Shown here piece after piece: positions 12,001-22,308 of a DNA stretch of 64,000 nt. The translations under genes were made by a program, and so were the position numbers. Each line of letters begins with the position of its first letter. Position 1 is the first letter of the stretch. The notes beneath the pieces are model-generated. The model saw nothing but the letters and a program-made list of their open reading frames with translations, ran no database searches and had not been told where the DNA came from. The stretch comes from an uncultured Alphaproteobacteria bacterium (GTDB taxonomy: Bacteria > Pseudomonadota > Alphaproteobacteria > Rhodobacterales > Rhodobacteraceae). The DNA lies in the NCBI GenBank assembly GCA_902570265.1, contig CACFXF010000005.1, positions 24,056 to 88,055 of the forward strand, in the 5' to 3' direction.

Positions 12001-12730
12001 TAAATTTTAGTTTATTACCTAAATCGCCAGAAAAATTCTCAACTAATTGTTCAACATATTTCTTAAGCACTGGTGTTAAATAGGCGTCTATTACTGTTGT
12101 ATCTCCTCTTTCTACAAATCTTATTTGAGGCGATATTTCATGACTTGCTGAAACTTGTTTAAACCCCAAAGAATAGGCTAATTCTAATATTGTTTTTTCG
12201 TGATTAATATACTTATAACCGTGCATTAACAAAATCGCACAAGAGGTAATACCTTTTTTTATACACTTTATTAATTCTTTTTTTAATTCAGAGACATCAG
12301 GTGCTATTACTGTTTTTCCATCTGCTAGTATTCTCTCCTCAACACTGACCACTTTTTCATAGAGCTGATCAGGTAGATTAATTTTTCTTGCAAATATATC
12401 AGGTCGATTTTGGTAACCTATTTTAAGTTGGTCTTCAAATCCCTTAGTAACAACTAAAACAGTTCTAGCACCTTTTCTTTCCAGTAAAGCGTTTGTAGCT
12501 ACAGTTGTACCTACTTTTATTTCAGAAATTAGAGAGGTTGGAATTTTTTTATTTTTTGGGATACTTAAGAACTGCTTTATAGAATGAATAGTTGCATCTT
12601 TATATTTGCTAGGATTAATAGAAAGATGTTTAGAAATTAATAACTTCCCGGTTGGATCTAAAGCTATAGAATCCGTGAAGGTTCCCCCTCTATCTATCCA
12701 AAAGCTCCATTTTGACATTAAATTCCCCAT
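9095..12730 (-). CDS. Fused HyuA-HyuB ATP-dependent hydantoinase / 5-oxoprolinase
   Basis: 1211 aa; HyuA start WIDRGGTFTDSIALDPTGKL and KVGTTVATNALLERKGART, then HyuB motifs (NAPYHGGTHLPDITVIKP, GGTGAG, TPGGGGCG C-terminus). Confidence 0.88.
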   Translation of the reverse strand: MGNLMSKWSFWIDRGGTFTDSIALDPTGKLLISKHLSINPSKYKDATIHSIKQFLSIPKNKKIPTSLISEIKVGTTVATNALLERKGARTVLVVTKGFEDQLKIGYQNRPDIFARKINLPDQLYEKVVSVEERILADGKTVIAPDVSELKKELIKCIKKGITSCAILLMHGYKYINHEKTILELAYSLGFKQVSASHEISPQIRFVERGDTTVIDAYLTPVLKKYVEQLVENFSGDLGNKLKFMQSNGGLISKDLFRGKDAVLSGPAGGVVGAVEVSKKIGENRIIGFDMGGTSTDVCHFSGSYERTHRSQIAGVRLASPMMNINTVAAGGGSILSYRLGRLQVGPESAGAYPGPSSYGNGGPLTVTDANLITGRLRPEFFPAIFGKNGKKLLDQATPRKAIRSIAQKLNQSEESLAEDWLNIASQNMASAIKKISVQKGYDLNKYCLTVFGGAGGQFACSIAENLNIKKCYIHSKASLLSAYGIGLANVRSLKKETIEKPLTRANLKLLKNSLNRLTDELKHELIAQKIEKDNIGIYETIFLRLKNSDTTFQVRFKSFDDMREDFYTNFKRRYGFKISDDPIHIDSIAVEVFQSKNNEIRDKNNQKLHKDLFKKDYFSDQIFIDGKWQKCKLVQKKYLYINEKVIGPAIVIDEFTSILVRPNWQCEKLEHDDVILKSTSEKKYKIKNFETSKPNPMMLEVFNNIFMSVAEQMGIVLENTAQSVTIKERLDFSCAVFDKKGDLIANAPHMPVHLGSMDASVKAIILKNKNIKKGDVYALNAPYHGGTHLPDITVIKPIFHPSKDEILFFVAARGHHTDVGGLTPGSMPPDSREIEDEGVYIDNFKLVQNGNFKKREISDLLLGAKFPVRSLSKNLADLRAQVAACEKGELELRDLINEYGVTLVKKYTKFVNNNASEMVRSILKSIKKGSYIYYMDDDIDNKKRKICVSVSTTKNPEKIVVDFSGTTSQTETNFNAPQPVTRAAVLYAIRILVGGKIPMNAGLMENVKLVLPKGTILSPEYPAAVIAGNVETSQAVTSALLLAFGVQAASQSTMNNVTWGNKKYQYYETICGGTGAGILKNGELYEGTSGVHSNMTNSRLTDPEILESRFPVVLENFSIRKNSGGSGIAKGGNGVIRNIRFLQKMSLAIISGHRQVPPPGLNGGGAGKVGKSTVYKSNGKKIILKPCDKITLDRDDILQIETPGGGGCGII

Positions 12731-12814
12731 GATAAAATTTTAAGAATGACTAAATACATTTAATTTTTATAATATACATATAAAACTCAAAATGAAAATT
12801 AAACTCAAATTAAT

Positions 12815-13501
12815 ATGTCAATTTGGTCAGCTATATTTAAATTAATTTCTAAAATCTCAAAAAAAGTGAGAACAACTAAGTAAAATTTTTCAAAAGTTAA
12901 AAACACCTTCTAAAAAAACTTTTGGGTTTACCATTGCAGTCATTGCACTTAGTGCAAAAATGGCTAAAGCTTATGGGATAGTAAAAAATGAAGAAATCAA
13001 AGCATTTAGACAAGTTTTTTTATACCTAACAGTAAAGAAAAATACGCCGCTTTGGTTTTTTATTTAGCAAGAAAAGATGTTGCTGGATTTGAAATTTGTG
13101 CAAATAAGGTAAACAAAATGCTATATTCTAATAATAAAGTTCTAGAAGATTTACTAGAAGGATTTCTACATATTGCAACATCAGACGGAATTCATGATAC
13201 ATTAGAAAATCAATTTATTGAAACTGTAGCTAAAATCTTTAAGATTAGCCATAACAAATTAAATGTTTTAAAATCAAGATACTTACCAAATGAAATTATA
13301 GATCTTTTTATGGTTCTAGGAGCCAATCCAAACTGGGATATCTCTGTAATTAAGAAAAAATAGAAGGAACTATTTCGTGAATGCCATACAGACAAATACT
13401 TTGTAAAAGGATTGCCTTTGGAGGCATCAGCTTTAGCAAGTAACCGACTTTTAAAAATTAACAAAGCATTGGAAATGATAAAACATAACAGAATAATATA
13501 A
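12815..13501 (+). pseudogene. djlA: DjlA-like TerB/J-domain co-chaperone pseudogene
   Basis: Pieces in order: MSIWSAIFKLISKISKKVRTTK* (frame of 12815, stop 12881-12883); FTIAVIALSAKMAKAYGIVKNEEIKAFRQVF (another frame, from 12927); shift at T7 (13015-13021); IPNSKEKYAALVFYLARKDVAGFE...ANPNWDISVIKKK; in-frame TAG 13361-13363; KELFRECHTDKYFVKGLP...NKALEMIKHNRII to TAA at 13499-13501. Confidence 0.85.
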
Positions 13502-13570
13502 AAGAATTGTTTTCAAATAAATTATGTTAAATTATTTTTAAATTTAAAATAATACTCAAATAGGTAAATC

Positions 13571-15355
13571 ATGGATAAAAAAATAATAGAAAAAAAAGAA
13601 CTCCCTTCATGGGATCTTTCTGATTTATATAAATCAACTGAATGTTCTGAAATAGATCAAGATTTAGATAAATTAGAAAAACTAACTATTAGTTTTAATA
13701 AAAAATACAAAGGAAGAATATATAAATTAAATGATAAAAAAATTTTTGATCTCTTCAAAAGTTTAGAAATAATAGAAAAGTTGAGTGGTAGATTAATTTC
13801 TTTTGCTTATCTAAATTACTGCGAAAAAGTTAATTGTGAGGTGAAGAATAAATTTCTTTCCTACATACAAGAAAAGCTTGTTAAATTTGAATCCAGAATG
13901 CTTTTTTTGTCCTTAGAAATTAATTCTCTTAATGAAAAGAAGTTTAAAAGTTTAATCTCAAAGCAAAGCAAAGTTTATAAATTTAAAACATTTTTAAAAA
14001 AAATGAGATTATTTAAACCATACCAACTTTCTGAAGGACTAGAAAATTTATTAAATGAATATAAATCATCGTCTAGATCTTCTTGGGTTAAATTATTTGA
14101 TGAAACAATATCAGAGTTAAGTATATCAGTATCTAACAAGCAGTATTCTTTTGAAGAAAGTTTGAATCTATTACAAAATAATAATTCAAGAATAAGAGCC
14201 ATGGCAGGTACAAGACTTTCAGAAGTTTTACAGAAAAAAATTAAATTATTTAGTAGGATTACTAATACCTTAGCCAAGGAAAAACAAATTGAAGACGAGA
14301 AAAGAAAATTTGATAGTCCTGCAGCGTCAAGACATCTTGCTAATAATGTAGATCCAAAAATTATTCAAAATCTTAGAGATACAGTTGTAGCTTCTTACCA
14401 AAATACTTCACACAGGTATTACAGACTTAAAGCAAAGATATTAAATAAAAAAAAATTAAAACTATGGGATAGAAATGCACCTATTAGATCAAGAAAAGAA
14501 CCACAGATTGATTGGGATAATGCAAAAAATATTGTCTTAGAAGCCTATTATGATTTTGATCCCAAAATTTCAGAAATAGGTAAAGAATTTTTTGATAATA
14601 ATTGGATTCATGCTAAACCAAACCCAAATAAAGCCTCTGGTGCCTTTAGCCATCCTACCGTTACAGACGTCCACCCTTTTATTTTATTAAATTATTTTGG
14701 AACAAGTAGGGATGTAATGACTCTAGCACATGAATTGGGTCATGGGATACATCAAGTACTTGCATCCAAACAAGGTGAAATTTTATCAAATACACCACTC
14801 ACTTTAGCAGAAACCGCTTCAGTTTTTGGAGAAATGCTTACTTTTGAAAGACTACTAAATGCTGAGAAGAATATCACCAGAAGGAAATATTTATTAGCAG
14901 GAAAAATAGAAGACATGATAAATACAGTAATAAGACAGATATCTTTTTACGACTTTGAAACACAAATTCATGATAAAAGAAAAGAAGGTGAGTTAACTTC
15001 TGAAGATATTTCAGCAATTTGGATGAATATATCTAAAGAAAGCCTAGGTGATAGTTTTGAATTTGACAATAATTATAAATATTTCTGGTCATATATTCCT
15101 CATTTTATCCATTCTCCCTTTTATGTGTACGCATATGCATTTGGAGATGGGATGGTTAATTCGCTATTTTCAAAATATAAAAATAAAGACTGTGATTTTG
15201 AAAAAAAGTATATCAAATTACTCAAAGCGGGCGGATCAAAAAACTATAAAGAACTTTTAAAGCCATTTAACCTAAATATTTCTAAAAAGGATTTTTGGGA
15301 GAAAAGTATAAGTGTAATAGATAATTTAATTGATGAGTTAGAGAGTATAGTATGA
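13571..15355 (+). CDS. pepF: M3 family oligoendopeptidase
   Basis: 594 aa with HELGHGIHQ zinc motif and M3/PepF sequence throughout. Confidence 0.88.
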   Translation: MDKKIIEKKELPSWDLSDLYKSTECSEIDQDLDKLEKLTISFNKKYKGRIYKLNDKKIFDLFKSLEIIEKLSGRLISFAYLNYCEKVNCEVKNKFLSYIQEKLVKFESRMLFLSLEINSLNEKKFKSLISKQSKVYKFKTFLKKMRLFKPYQLSEGLENLLNEYKSSSRSSWVKLFDETISELSISVSNKQYSFEESLNLLQNNNSRIRAMAGTRLSEVLQKKIKLFSRITNTLAKEKQIEDEKRKFDSPAASRHLANNVDPKIIQNLRDTVVASYQNTSHRYYRLKAKILNKKKLKLWDRNAPIRSRKEPQIDWDNAKNIVLEAYYDFDPKISEIGKEFFDNNWIHAKPNPNKASGAFSHPTVTDVHPFILLNYFGTSRDVMTLAHELGHGIHQVLASKQGEILSNTPLTLAETASVFGEMLTFERLLNAEKNITRRKYLLAGKIEDMINTVIRQISFYDFETQIHDKRKEGELTSEDISAIWMNISKESLGDSFEFDNNYKYFWSYIPHFIHSPFYVYAYAFGDGMVNSLFSKYKNKDCDFEKKYIKLLKAGGSKNYKELLKPFNLNISKKDFWEKSISVIDNLIDELESIV

Positions 15356-15358
15356 TAA

Positions 15359-16237
15359 TTATGCGGGTTCTTTATGCGCTAATTCGTACATCTTTTTTTG
15401 AAGCTTTTCAAAAGCCCTAACTTCTATTTGACGTATTCTTTCCCTACTAACATTATATTCATTACTTAATTCTTCTAATGTTAAAGGATCATCTATTAAT
15501 TTACGCTTTGTTAAAATTTCACACTCTCTCTGGTTAAGAGACGTAAGTGCAGATTTTAACAATACCCTTCTACTATCTAATTCTTGTTTATCAGCAAATT
15601 TGGCTGCATGATCAGAATCTTCGTCTTCAATCCAATCCTGCCATTCCAATGTACCTTCGTTATTTGTATTAACTAAGACATTTAAGGATGCATCACCCCC
15701 ACCCATTCTTCTGTTCATTGAAATAACTTCATCTTGACTTACATTCAGATTTTCAGCAATGCTTTTTACATTATCTGGATGAAGCTCTCCATCTTCCATA
15801 ACCCCAATTCTATTTTTTGCCTTTCTTAAATTAAAGAAAAGCTTCTTTTGAGCACTTGTTGTACCCATTTTAACTAAACTCCAACTTCTCAAAATATATT
15901 CTTGAATGCTGGCTTTAATCCACCACATTGCATATGTTGCTAACCGAAAGCCTTTATCTGGATCAAATCTTTTCACTGCTTGCATTAAACCAACATTTGC
16001 CTCTGAAACAACTTCGTTGATTGGTAATCCATAGCCTCTATAACCAAGTGCAATTTTGGCAGCCAGTCGCAGATGTGACGTAACTAACCTATGAGCACTT
16101 TTTCTATCATCATGATCAACCCACGCTTTTGCTAACATAAATTCTTCTTCAGAGCTGAGCATAGGGAATTTTTTAATCTCATTAAGATAGTCAGATAAAC
16201 TTCCATCGCTTAAAGCTGGTAAATTACTTTTATACAT
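15359..16237 (-). CDS. rpoH: RNA polymerase sigma-32 factor
   Basis: Sigma-70 regions 2 and 4, GFRLATYAMWWIKASIQEYILRSWSLVK, about 290 aa. Confidence 0.93.
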   Translation of the reverse strand: MYKSNLPALSDGSLSDYLNEIKKFPMLSSEEEFMLAKAWVDHDDRKSAHRLVTSHLRLAAKIALGYRGYGLPINEVVSEANVGLMQAVKRFDPDKGFRLATYAMWWIKASIQEYILRSWSLVKMGTTSAQKKLFFNLRKAKNRIGVMEDGELHPDNVKSIAENLNVSQDEVISMNRRMGGGDASLNVLVNTNNEGTLEWQDWIEDEDSDHAAKFADKQELDSRRVLLKSALTSLNQRECEILTKRKLIDDPLTLEELSNEYNVSRERIRQIEVRAFEKLQKKMYELAHKEPA

Positions 16238-16302
16238 TCAATCCTCACATTTCAGATATTGATATAGTAGTTTTTAAAAAAAATTCAATATATTTATTTT
16301 AA

Positions 16303-17355
16303 TTAATATAATTCTGAAAAAGATGTTTCTAATTTTTGAAAATCTGATGGTAAAGGAGTTTGAAAAGATTTATTTTCCGAAGTTATAGGGTGAACAAAAG
16401 ATAAGTTTCTAGCATGTAGTGCTTGTCTTTTAAAATTAAGATAAATATTACCTAATGTATTAATAAGTTCAGTATCTGTTTTTTTCCCAGATCTATATGT
16501 TTGATCACCAACTATACCATGATTAATTGAATCCATATGGACTCTGATTTGATGAGTTCTACCAGTTTCAAGCCAACATTCCACTAACGATGCAACTACC
16601 TTATTTTTAAATTTATATTGATTATTTACTCTAAACCTAGTTACAGCATGTTTACCATTATTATTATTCCTAATCGCCATTTTTTTTCTATCAACAGGAT
16701 GTCTCCCAATATTACCGCTTATTTTAAAGATTTTATTTTCTTCTAAACAAAATACTAAGTTTTTTTTTGAATAATTATCATTTATGTTTGGAAGCCCCCA
16801 TATTAAGGCTATGTAATGTCTTCTTGCAGAATGTTTAGAAAACTGGTCTCTTAGACCTAAATAAGCTTGATCCGATTTAGCAACTACAAGTAATCCTGAA
16901 GTATCTTTATCTAATCTATGAACTATACCTGGTCTAAAATTCCCTCCCAAAACCGATAATCTATCACAATGATACAATAATCCATTAACTAAGGTTCCAC
17001 TATCAATTCCAGAACCAGGATGAACTACTAATCCTGATTTTTTATTAATTACAAGCAAATGTTCATCTTCAAAAATTATGTCTAATTCCATTTTCTCTTT
17101 GACTAAAACCTTCTTTTTATCTAAATCAAGTTCCAAGATTAGAGTTTCATCGTCTGATAATTTATGATCTAAATTAATTGGTCTATTAGAAATAGTACTA
17201 AAAATTAATCCGTTTGAAATTAAGTTTTTGACACGAGTGCGAGATATGCCTAATCCTTTGGGTATAGATTCTGCAATTATCTTTTCTAATCTGCCTGATT
17301 TTTTTCTTACTTTAAATTTAAAATTTTTTGCAGTCTTTAAATTAGAGGAAACCAT
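16303..17355 (-). CDS. rluD: RluA-family pseudouridine synthase
   Basis: S4-like N-terminus, GIVHRLDKDTSGLLVVAKSDQAY catalytic motif, TGRTHQIRVHM. Confidence 0.9.
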   Translation of the reverse strand: MVSSNLKTAKNFKFKVRKKSGRLEKIIAESIPKGLGISRTRVKNLISNGLIFSTISNRPINLDHKLSDDETLILELDLDKKKVLVKEKMELDIIFEDEHLLVINKKSGLVVHPGSGIDSGTLVNGLLYHCDRLSVLGGNFRPGIVHRLDKDTSGLLVVAKSDQAYLGLRDQFSKHSARRHYIALIWGLPNINDNYSKKNLVFCLEENKIFKISGNIGRHPVDRKKMAIRNNNNGKHAVTRFRVNNQYKFKNKVVASLVECWLETGRTHQIRVHMDSINHGIVGDQTYRSGKKTDTELINTLGNIYLNFKRQALHARNLSFVHPITSENKSFQTPLPSDFQKLETSFSELY

Positions 17356-17701
17356 GGAACAGAAACCTTCAAATGGGGAAACTAATTCTCAATTAAACTT
17401 AAATTTTCTTAAAACTTTAGTTAATATATTAACTATAGTAATGACTTTGGGTATGATTATTATAGTATTTATAATTATTAAAGAGTTTTTTTTAGATCCC
17501 AAGAATAAAAATGATAAATTTAAATTACCTGAATTAATTAAAATACCTAAATCATCCAATTTAGAATCAATTGATTTAAAAAATAATAATATTAGTATGG
17601 TAGTAACTTTAGATGATGGCACACAAAAGTTAATAATAATAACTTTTGATAATGGTTTAGAAACATCAAGAAAGTACATAGATATAGATAAAAGTAATTA
17701 A
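17354..17701 (+). CDS. Small single-TM protein divergent from rluD (DUF6476-like)
   Basis: MEQKPSNGETNSQLNLNFLKTLVNILTIVMTLGMIIIVFIII...; ATG at 17354 with AGAGGAA upstream preferred over the track start at 17228; position matches the family usually found beside alphaproteobacterial rluA/rluD. Confidence 0.7.
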   Translation: MEQKPSNGETNSQLNLNFLKTLVNILTIVMTLGMIIIVFIIIKEFFLDPKNKNDKFKLPELIKIPKSSNLESIDLKNNNISMVVTLDDGTQKLIIITFDNGLETSRKYIDIDKSN

Positions 17702-17720
17702 AAATTTAAGACATCATTTT

Positions 17721-19706
17721 ATGCTAAAAAACGATATTTTTATTAATCAACTTAAAGAAAAACTTTCTATTGTTGATATAATCGGGAAAAGGGTAACTTG
17801 GGATAATAAAAAAACTAATGCCAATAATGGTGTTTACTGGTCTTGTTGCCCCTTCCACAATGAAAAAACAGCTTCTTTTAAAGTAGATCAAAACAGAGGT
17901 TTATTTTACTGTTTTGGATGTCATGAAAAAGGTGACACTATTTCTTTCACAATGAAAAAAGAAAATATTGACTTTTTAACTGCTATTGAAAAGTTGGCAA
18001 CTGAAATTGGATTAAAAATACCTACTAATTTTGGAAGTAAAAATGTCAACAATAATATATCAAAATCGTATTCAAAAATATTGGAAATTCAAGAAATAGC
18101 ATTATTGTATTTCACAAATTGCTTAAGAGATACTCCTTCTTCAAAAGCTTCTTTATTTATAAAAAATAGAATTTCCTCTGAAAAAATCATAAATAACTTT
18201 AAATTAGGTTATGCTACTGAAAAGAATAAAGCTATCTATGATCTTCTTTCAAATAAAGGATATAAAGAAGATATGATAGTTAAAAGTGGTCTTTGTGCTA
18301 AAAATGACAGGGGTGATATATATGATAGATTTAGAGATCGTATAATTTTTCCAATTTTTAACTCCAGTAATAAAGTTGTAGGATTTGGTGGTAGAGCTTT
18401 GAATTCATCTGCAAGTGCAAAATATCTAAATTCGCCCGAAACAGAAGTTTTTCAAAAAGGTAAACTTTTATTCAATGAAAATAATTGTCAAAAAGACTTT
18501 AAAAATAAAAATTTAATAATTGTTGAAGGTTACATGGATGTCATAGCTCTTAGCAAAGTAGGTTTGACAAACTGTGTTGCACCACTAGGTACTGCTGTAA
18601 CAATTGATCAAATTAATAGAATTTGGCGTATTTCAAAATCTCCAATTTTTGCATTTGATGGGGATAATGCAGGGCAAAAAGCGCTTGAACGTTTAACCTA
18701 TTTAGTACTTCCATACATTTCAGCAGAAAATACAATTCAAGCGTGTTCATTGCCAAATAATCATGACCCGGATGATTTGATTTCAAAATTTGGTAACCAA
18801 TCCATTCTTGAATTAATAAATCAGCCCAAGTCTCTACTTCAAATTTTGTGGGATAATTTGACAAAAAATATTGACATTTCCACACCTGAAAAGCGTGTAC
18901 AATTAGAGAATAAAATAAATTTTATTTTAAACCAAATAAAAGAAAAAAGTTTACGTTATCATTATTCACAAGCATTTAATAAATTAAAATTAGAGTTATT
19001 TGGATTATTCGAAAAAAAAATCAATATTATGCAAAATTTCAATAATGAAACTGACGAGAAAGGCTACACTAGTAAATTAAAAACAAATAAAAAAAATTCA
19101 TCACCAAATGAACAAACAAAAAATACTTTAATTGCTAATACTGATGATCCAAATAAAGTAGAGTCCCGACTACAGGAAACTGCTATTATACTTTTACTTA
19201 TTAATCACCCCAGTTTTATTGTAAAATTCGCGAATAAATTAAATGAAATTTTTTTTATAAATAGAGATGTTGAGAAAATTTTCAAAGTTTTAATACACTT
19301 AAATTCAAAAGGTCTTTTTAAAAAGACAGAAATTATAGAAGAATTAAATGTTAACTTTGGGCAGGATATATATAAAAAACTTTATTCAGCTGGTCCAATA
19401 AAAATTAATCCTCTTTTCAATGAAGAAATTTCTTTTGAAGAAGCTGAAATTGGTCTTAATGATGTGCTAAATAGAAAAATAGCACGTCAATACATAGACC
19501 AAGAGTTGAATGAAGCAAGGGAAAATATATTTAAAAATGAAGAAGAAACATTAACTTGGAGAATAGATCAAGCTAATAAATTGTTAAATAAAGCAATTAG
19601 TGGCATAAATGAAAATAATCATGATGAACAAAATAGACTTAATGATGATTTAAACTCTATCAATGATTTGATTAAAGATAAAATCTGGATTAAAAAAAAC
19701 TACTAA
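17721..19706 (+). CDS. dnaG: DNA primase
   Basis: CHC2 zinc motif CPFHNEKTASFKV...FYCFGCHEKGD; Toprim motifs VEGYMDVIAL and FDGDNAGQKA. Confidence 0.95.
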   Translation: MLKNDIFINQLKEKLSIVDIIGKRVTWDNKKTNANNGVYWSCCPFHNEKTASFKVDQNRGLFYCFGCHEKGDTISFTMKKENIDFLTAIEKLATEIGLKIPTNFGSKNVNNNISKSYSKILEIQEIALLYFTNCLRDTPSSKASLFIKNRISSEKIINNFKLGYATEKNKAIYDLLSNKGYKEDMIVKSGLCAKNDRGDIYDRFRDRIIFPIFNSSNKVVGFGGRALNSSASAKYLNSPETEVFQKGKLLFNENNCQKDFKNKNLIIVEGYMDVIALSKVGLTNCVAPLGTAVTIDQINRIWRISKSPIFAFDGDNAGQKALERLTYLVLPYISAENTIQACSLPNNHDPDDLISKFGNQSILELINQPKSLLQILWDNLTKNIDISTPEKRVQLENKINFILNQIKEKSLRYHYSQAFNKLKLELFGLFEKKINIMQNFNNETDEKGYTSKLKTNKKNSSPNEQTKNTLIANTDDPNKVESRLQETAIILLLINHPSFIVKFANKLNEIFFINRDVEKIFKVLIHLNSKGLFKKTEIIEELNVNFGQDIYKKLYSAGPIKINPLFNEEISFEEAEIGLNDVLNRKIARQYIDQELNEARENIFKNEEETLTWRIDQANKLLNKAISGINENNHDEQNRLNDDLNSINDLIKDKIWIKKNY

Positions 19707-19759
19707 AAACGAATCAATAAATAAGTGATTCTAATTTTTACACTTTAGGTGGTTACTCA

Positions 19760-21817
19760 ATGCAAAATGAACAAGAAAATTCAAAAAATCAAAAAGAAGA
19801 AGATGCCAGTATACCTTTGTTAGATTTAAATCAAAGTTCCATAAAAAAACTTCTTTCTAATGCAAAATCAAAGGGTTACCTCACTTACTCAGAGTTAAAT
19901 GAAACTATGCCACCTGGCGAAATGAGTTCTGAACAAATTGAAGATATAATGACTGCACTTTCAGAGATGGGCATTACTTTAATTGATAGTGAAGATGAAC
20001 AAGATGATTCTCAAACTAAACAAGAAAACGTAACTGAAGAAACAGAAGAAACTAAAGAATTAGTAGTAGCTTCTTCAGCTTCAGATAATTTAGATCGAAC
20101 CGATGACCCTGTTAGGATGTATCTCAGGGAGATGGGATCCGTAGAACTTCTATCTAGAGAAGGTGAAATTGCTATTGCCAAAAGAATTGAAGCTGGAAGA
20201 AATACCTATATCGGTGGTTTGTGTGAGAGCCCTCTTACCTTTCAAGCAATTACCATTTGGCGTGAAGAGCTTTTAGATGAGAAAATTATGTTGCGAGACG
20301 TTATAGATCTTGATGCAACTTTTGGTAGTATGTCTGAAAGTGAACTACCTGAAGAAGTAAAAATAGAAGGTTTTGAAAATCAAAATCCGACATCAGAAAT
20401 AAGACATGATAATTTAAAAGAAAATTTAGCTGAAGAATTTAATAAAACTAAAGAAAAAAAATCATATAATGATTCTAATGATAAAGAGGGAGATCTAGAA
20501 CTCTCAGAAGACGAGGAAAATGAAGATTTTGAAGAGGATCATGCTAATGTATCATTGGCTGCTATGGAGAGTTCTCTAAAACCACAAGTTTTAAAAACTC
20601 TCAAGAAAATTGCAGATGCCTACTCTAAACTTTCTTCTCTTCAAAACAATAGAATGCTTGCTGCAATTAGAGAAAAAAAGGCGTTTTCAGCAAGCGAAGA
20701 AAAGAAATATCAAAATTTAAGGAATGATATAGTAAAGTTAGTTAATTCTTTACATTTACATAATAATAGAATCGAAGCATTAATAGATCAATTATATGGA
20801 ATAAACAGAAAAATTATGGGACTTGATGGCGAGTTAGTAAAATTAGCTGATAAGTCCAGAATAAACCGAAAAGAATTTATACAAAACTATAAGGGGTCAG
20901 AACTTGATCCAGTATGGCTTGAAAGAGTTTCAAAATTTAAATCAAGGGGTTGGGAGAGTTTTGCTGAAAATTTTGGAGATAAAATTGATCAAATAAGAAT
21001 TGAAATTGCTGAAATTGGTCAATATATCGGAATAGATATAAGTGAATTTAGAAGAATAGTTCAACAAGTACAAAAGGGTGAAAAAGAAGCAAGATCAGCC
21101 AAAAAGGAAATGGTAGAAGCCAACTTAAGGTTAGTAATCTCAATAGCTAAAAAATATACGAATAGAGGTCTACAATTTCTTGATTTAATTCAAGAGGGTA
21201 ATATAGGTCTAATGAAAGCTGTTGATAAATTTGAATATCGAAGGGGCTATAAATTTTCTACTTATGCTACTTGGTGGATACGCCAAGCAATCACAAGATC
21301 TATTGCTGATCAAGCTAGAACAATTAGAATTCCAGTCCATATGATAGAAACCATAAATAAGCTTGTGCGTACTGGAAGACAAATGCTTCATGAAATAGGT
21401 AGAGAACCTACACCAGAAGAGCTATCCTCTAAACTTCAAATGCCTCTTGAAAAAGTCAGAAAGGTTATGAAGATTGCAAAAGAACCAATAAGTTTGGAAA
21501 CACCTATTGGAGATGAAGAAGATAGCCAGCTAGGAGATTTTATTGAAGACAAAAATGCTGTTCTACCTTTAGAAAATGCTATACAAGGAAACCTCAAAGA
21601 AACTACAACTCGTGTGCTTTCTAGCTTAACTCCAAGAGAAGAAAGAGTTCTCAGAATGAGATTTGGTATTGGTGTTAATACTGATCATACATTAGAGGAA
21701 GTAGGACAACAATTTAGTGTTACTAGGGAGCGTATTAGACAAATAGAAGCTAAGGCACTTAGAAAATTAAAACATCCGAGTCGTTCAAGAAAATTAAGAA
21801 GTTTTCTCGATACATAA
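19760..21817 (+). CDS. rpoD: RNA polymerase sigma factor RpoD (sigma-70)
   Basis: [62 protein letters not shown]; region 4. Confidence 0.95.
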   Translation: MQNEQENSKNQKEEDASIPLLDLNQSSIKKLLSNAKSKGYLTYSELNETMPPGEMSSEQIEDIMTALSEMGITLIDSEDEQDDSQTKQENVTEETEETKELVVASSASDNLDRTDDPVRMYLREMGSVELLSREGEIAIAKRIEAGRNTYIGGLCESPLTFQAITIWREELLDEKIMLRDVIDLDATFGSMSESELPEEVKIEGFENQNPTSEIRHDNLKENLAEEFNKTKEKKSYNDSNDKEGDLELSEDEENEDFEEDHANVSLAAMESSLKPQVLKTLKKIADAYSKLSSLQNNRMLAAIREKKAFSASEEKKYQNLRNDIVKLVNSLHLHNNRIEALIDQLYGINRKIMGLDGELVKLADKSRINRKEFIQNYKGSELDPVWLERVSKFKSRGWESFAENFGDKIDQIRIEIAEIGQYIGIDISEFRRIVQQVQKGEKEARSAKKEMVEANLRLVISIAKKYTNRGLQFLDLIQEGNIGLMKAVDKFEYRRGYKFSTYATWWIRQAITRSIADQARTIRIPVHMIETINKLVRTGRQMLHEIGREPTPEELSSKLQMPLEKVRKVMKIAKEPISLETPIGDEEDSQLGDFIEDKNAVLPLENAIQGNLKETTTRVLSSLTPREERVLRMRFGIGVNTDHTLEEVGQQFSVTRERIRQIEAKALRKLKHPSRSRKLRSFLDT

Positions 21818-21837
21818 TACTACAATAGGAGAACGTC

Positions 21838-22296
21838 ATGAGATGCCCATTTTGTGGAAACACTGATACTCAAGTTAAAGATAGTAGACCAGCAGAAGAT
21901 AATGTATCTATAAGAAGAAGACGATCTTGTCCTGCATGTGCGGGAAGATTTACAACATATGAAAGAGTTCAACTTAGAGATTTAATTGTATTAAAAAAAA
22001 ATAATAGAAGAGAAATATTTGATAGAGATAAATTAGAAAGATCAGTCAGAATTGCACTACAAAAAAGACCTATTGATATTGATAGGATAGAACAAATGGT
22101 AACTGGTATAGTTAGAAGATTGGAGAGCTTAGGGGAGACAGATATTCCCTCTGATAAGGTAGGGGAAATTGTTATGGAGACATTGGCTAGAATAGATACA
22201 GTTGCATATGTAAGATTTGCATCTGTTTACAAAAATTTTCAAGCAGCTGATGATTTTGAAGAATTTGTATCTGAGTTAAGACCAGATATAAAATAG
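21838..22296 (+). CDS. nrdR: Transcriptional repressor NrdR
   Basis: [43 protein letters not shown] and ATP-cone. Confidence 0.95.
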   Translation: MRCPFCGNTDTQVKDSRPAEDNVSIRRRRSCPACAGRFTTYERVQLRDLIVLKKNNRREIFDRDKLERSVRIALQKRPIDIDRIEQMVTGIVRRLESLGETDIPSDKVGEIVMETLARIDTVAYVRFASVYKNFQAADDFEEFVSELRPDIK

Positions 22297-22308
22297 TCAT
22301 TTTTGTTG

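Noticed and set aside
13210-13464. 84-aa minus-strand ORF
   Set aside because: Antisense to the djlA-like pseudogene, whose sense strand carries recognisable TerB/J-domain sequence
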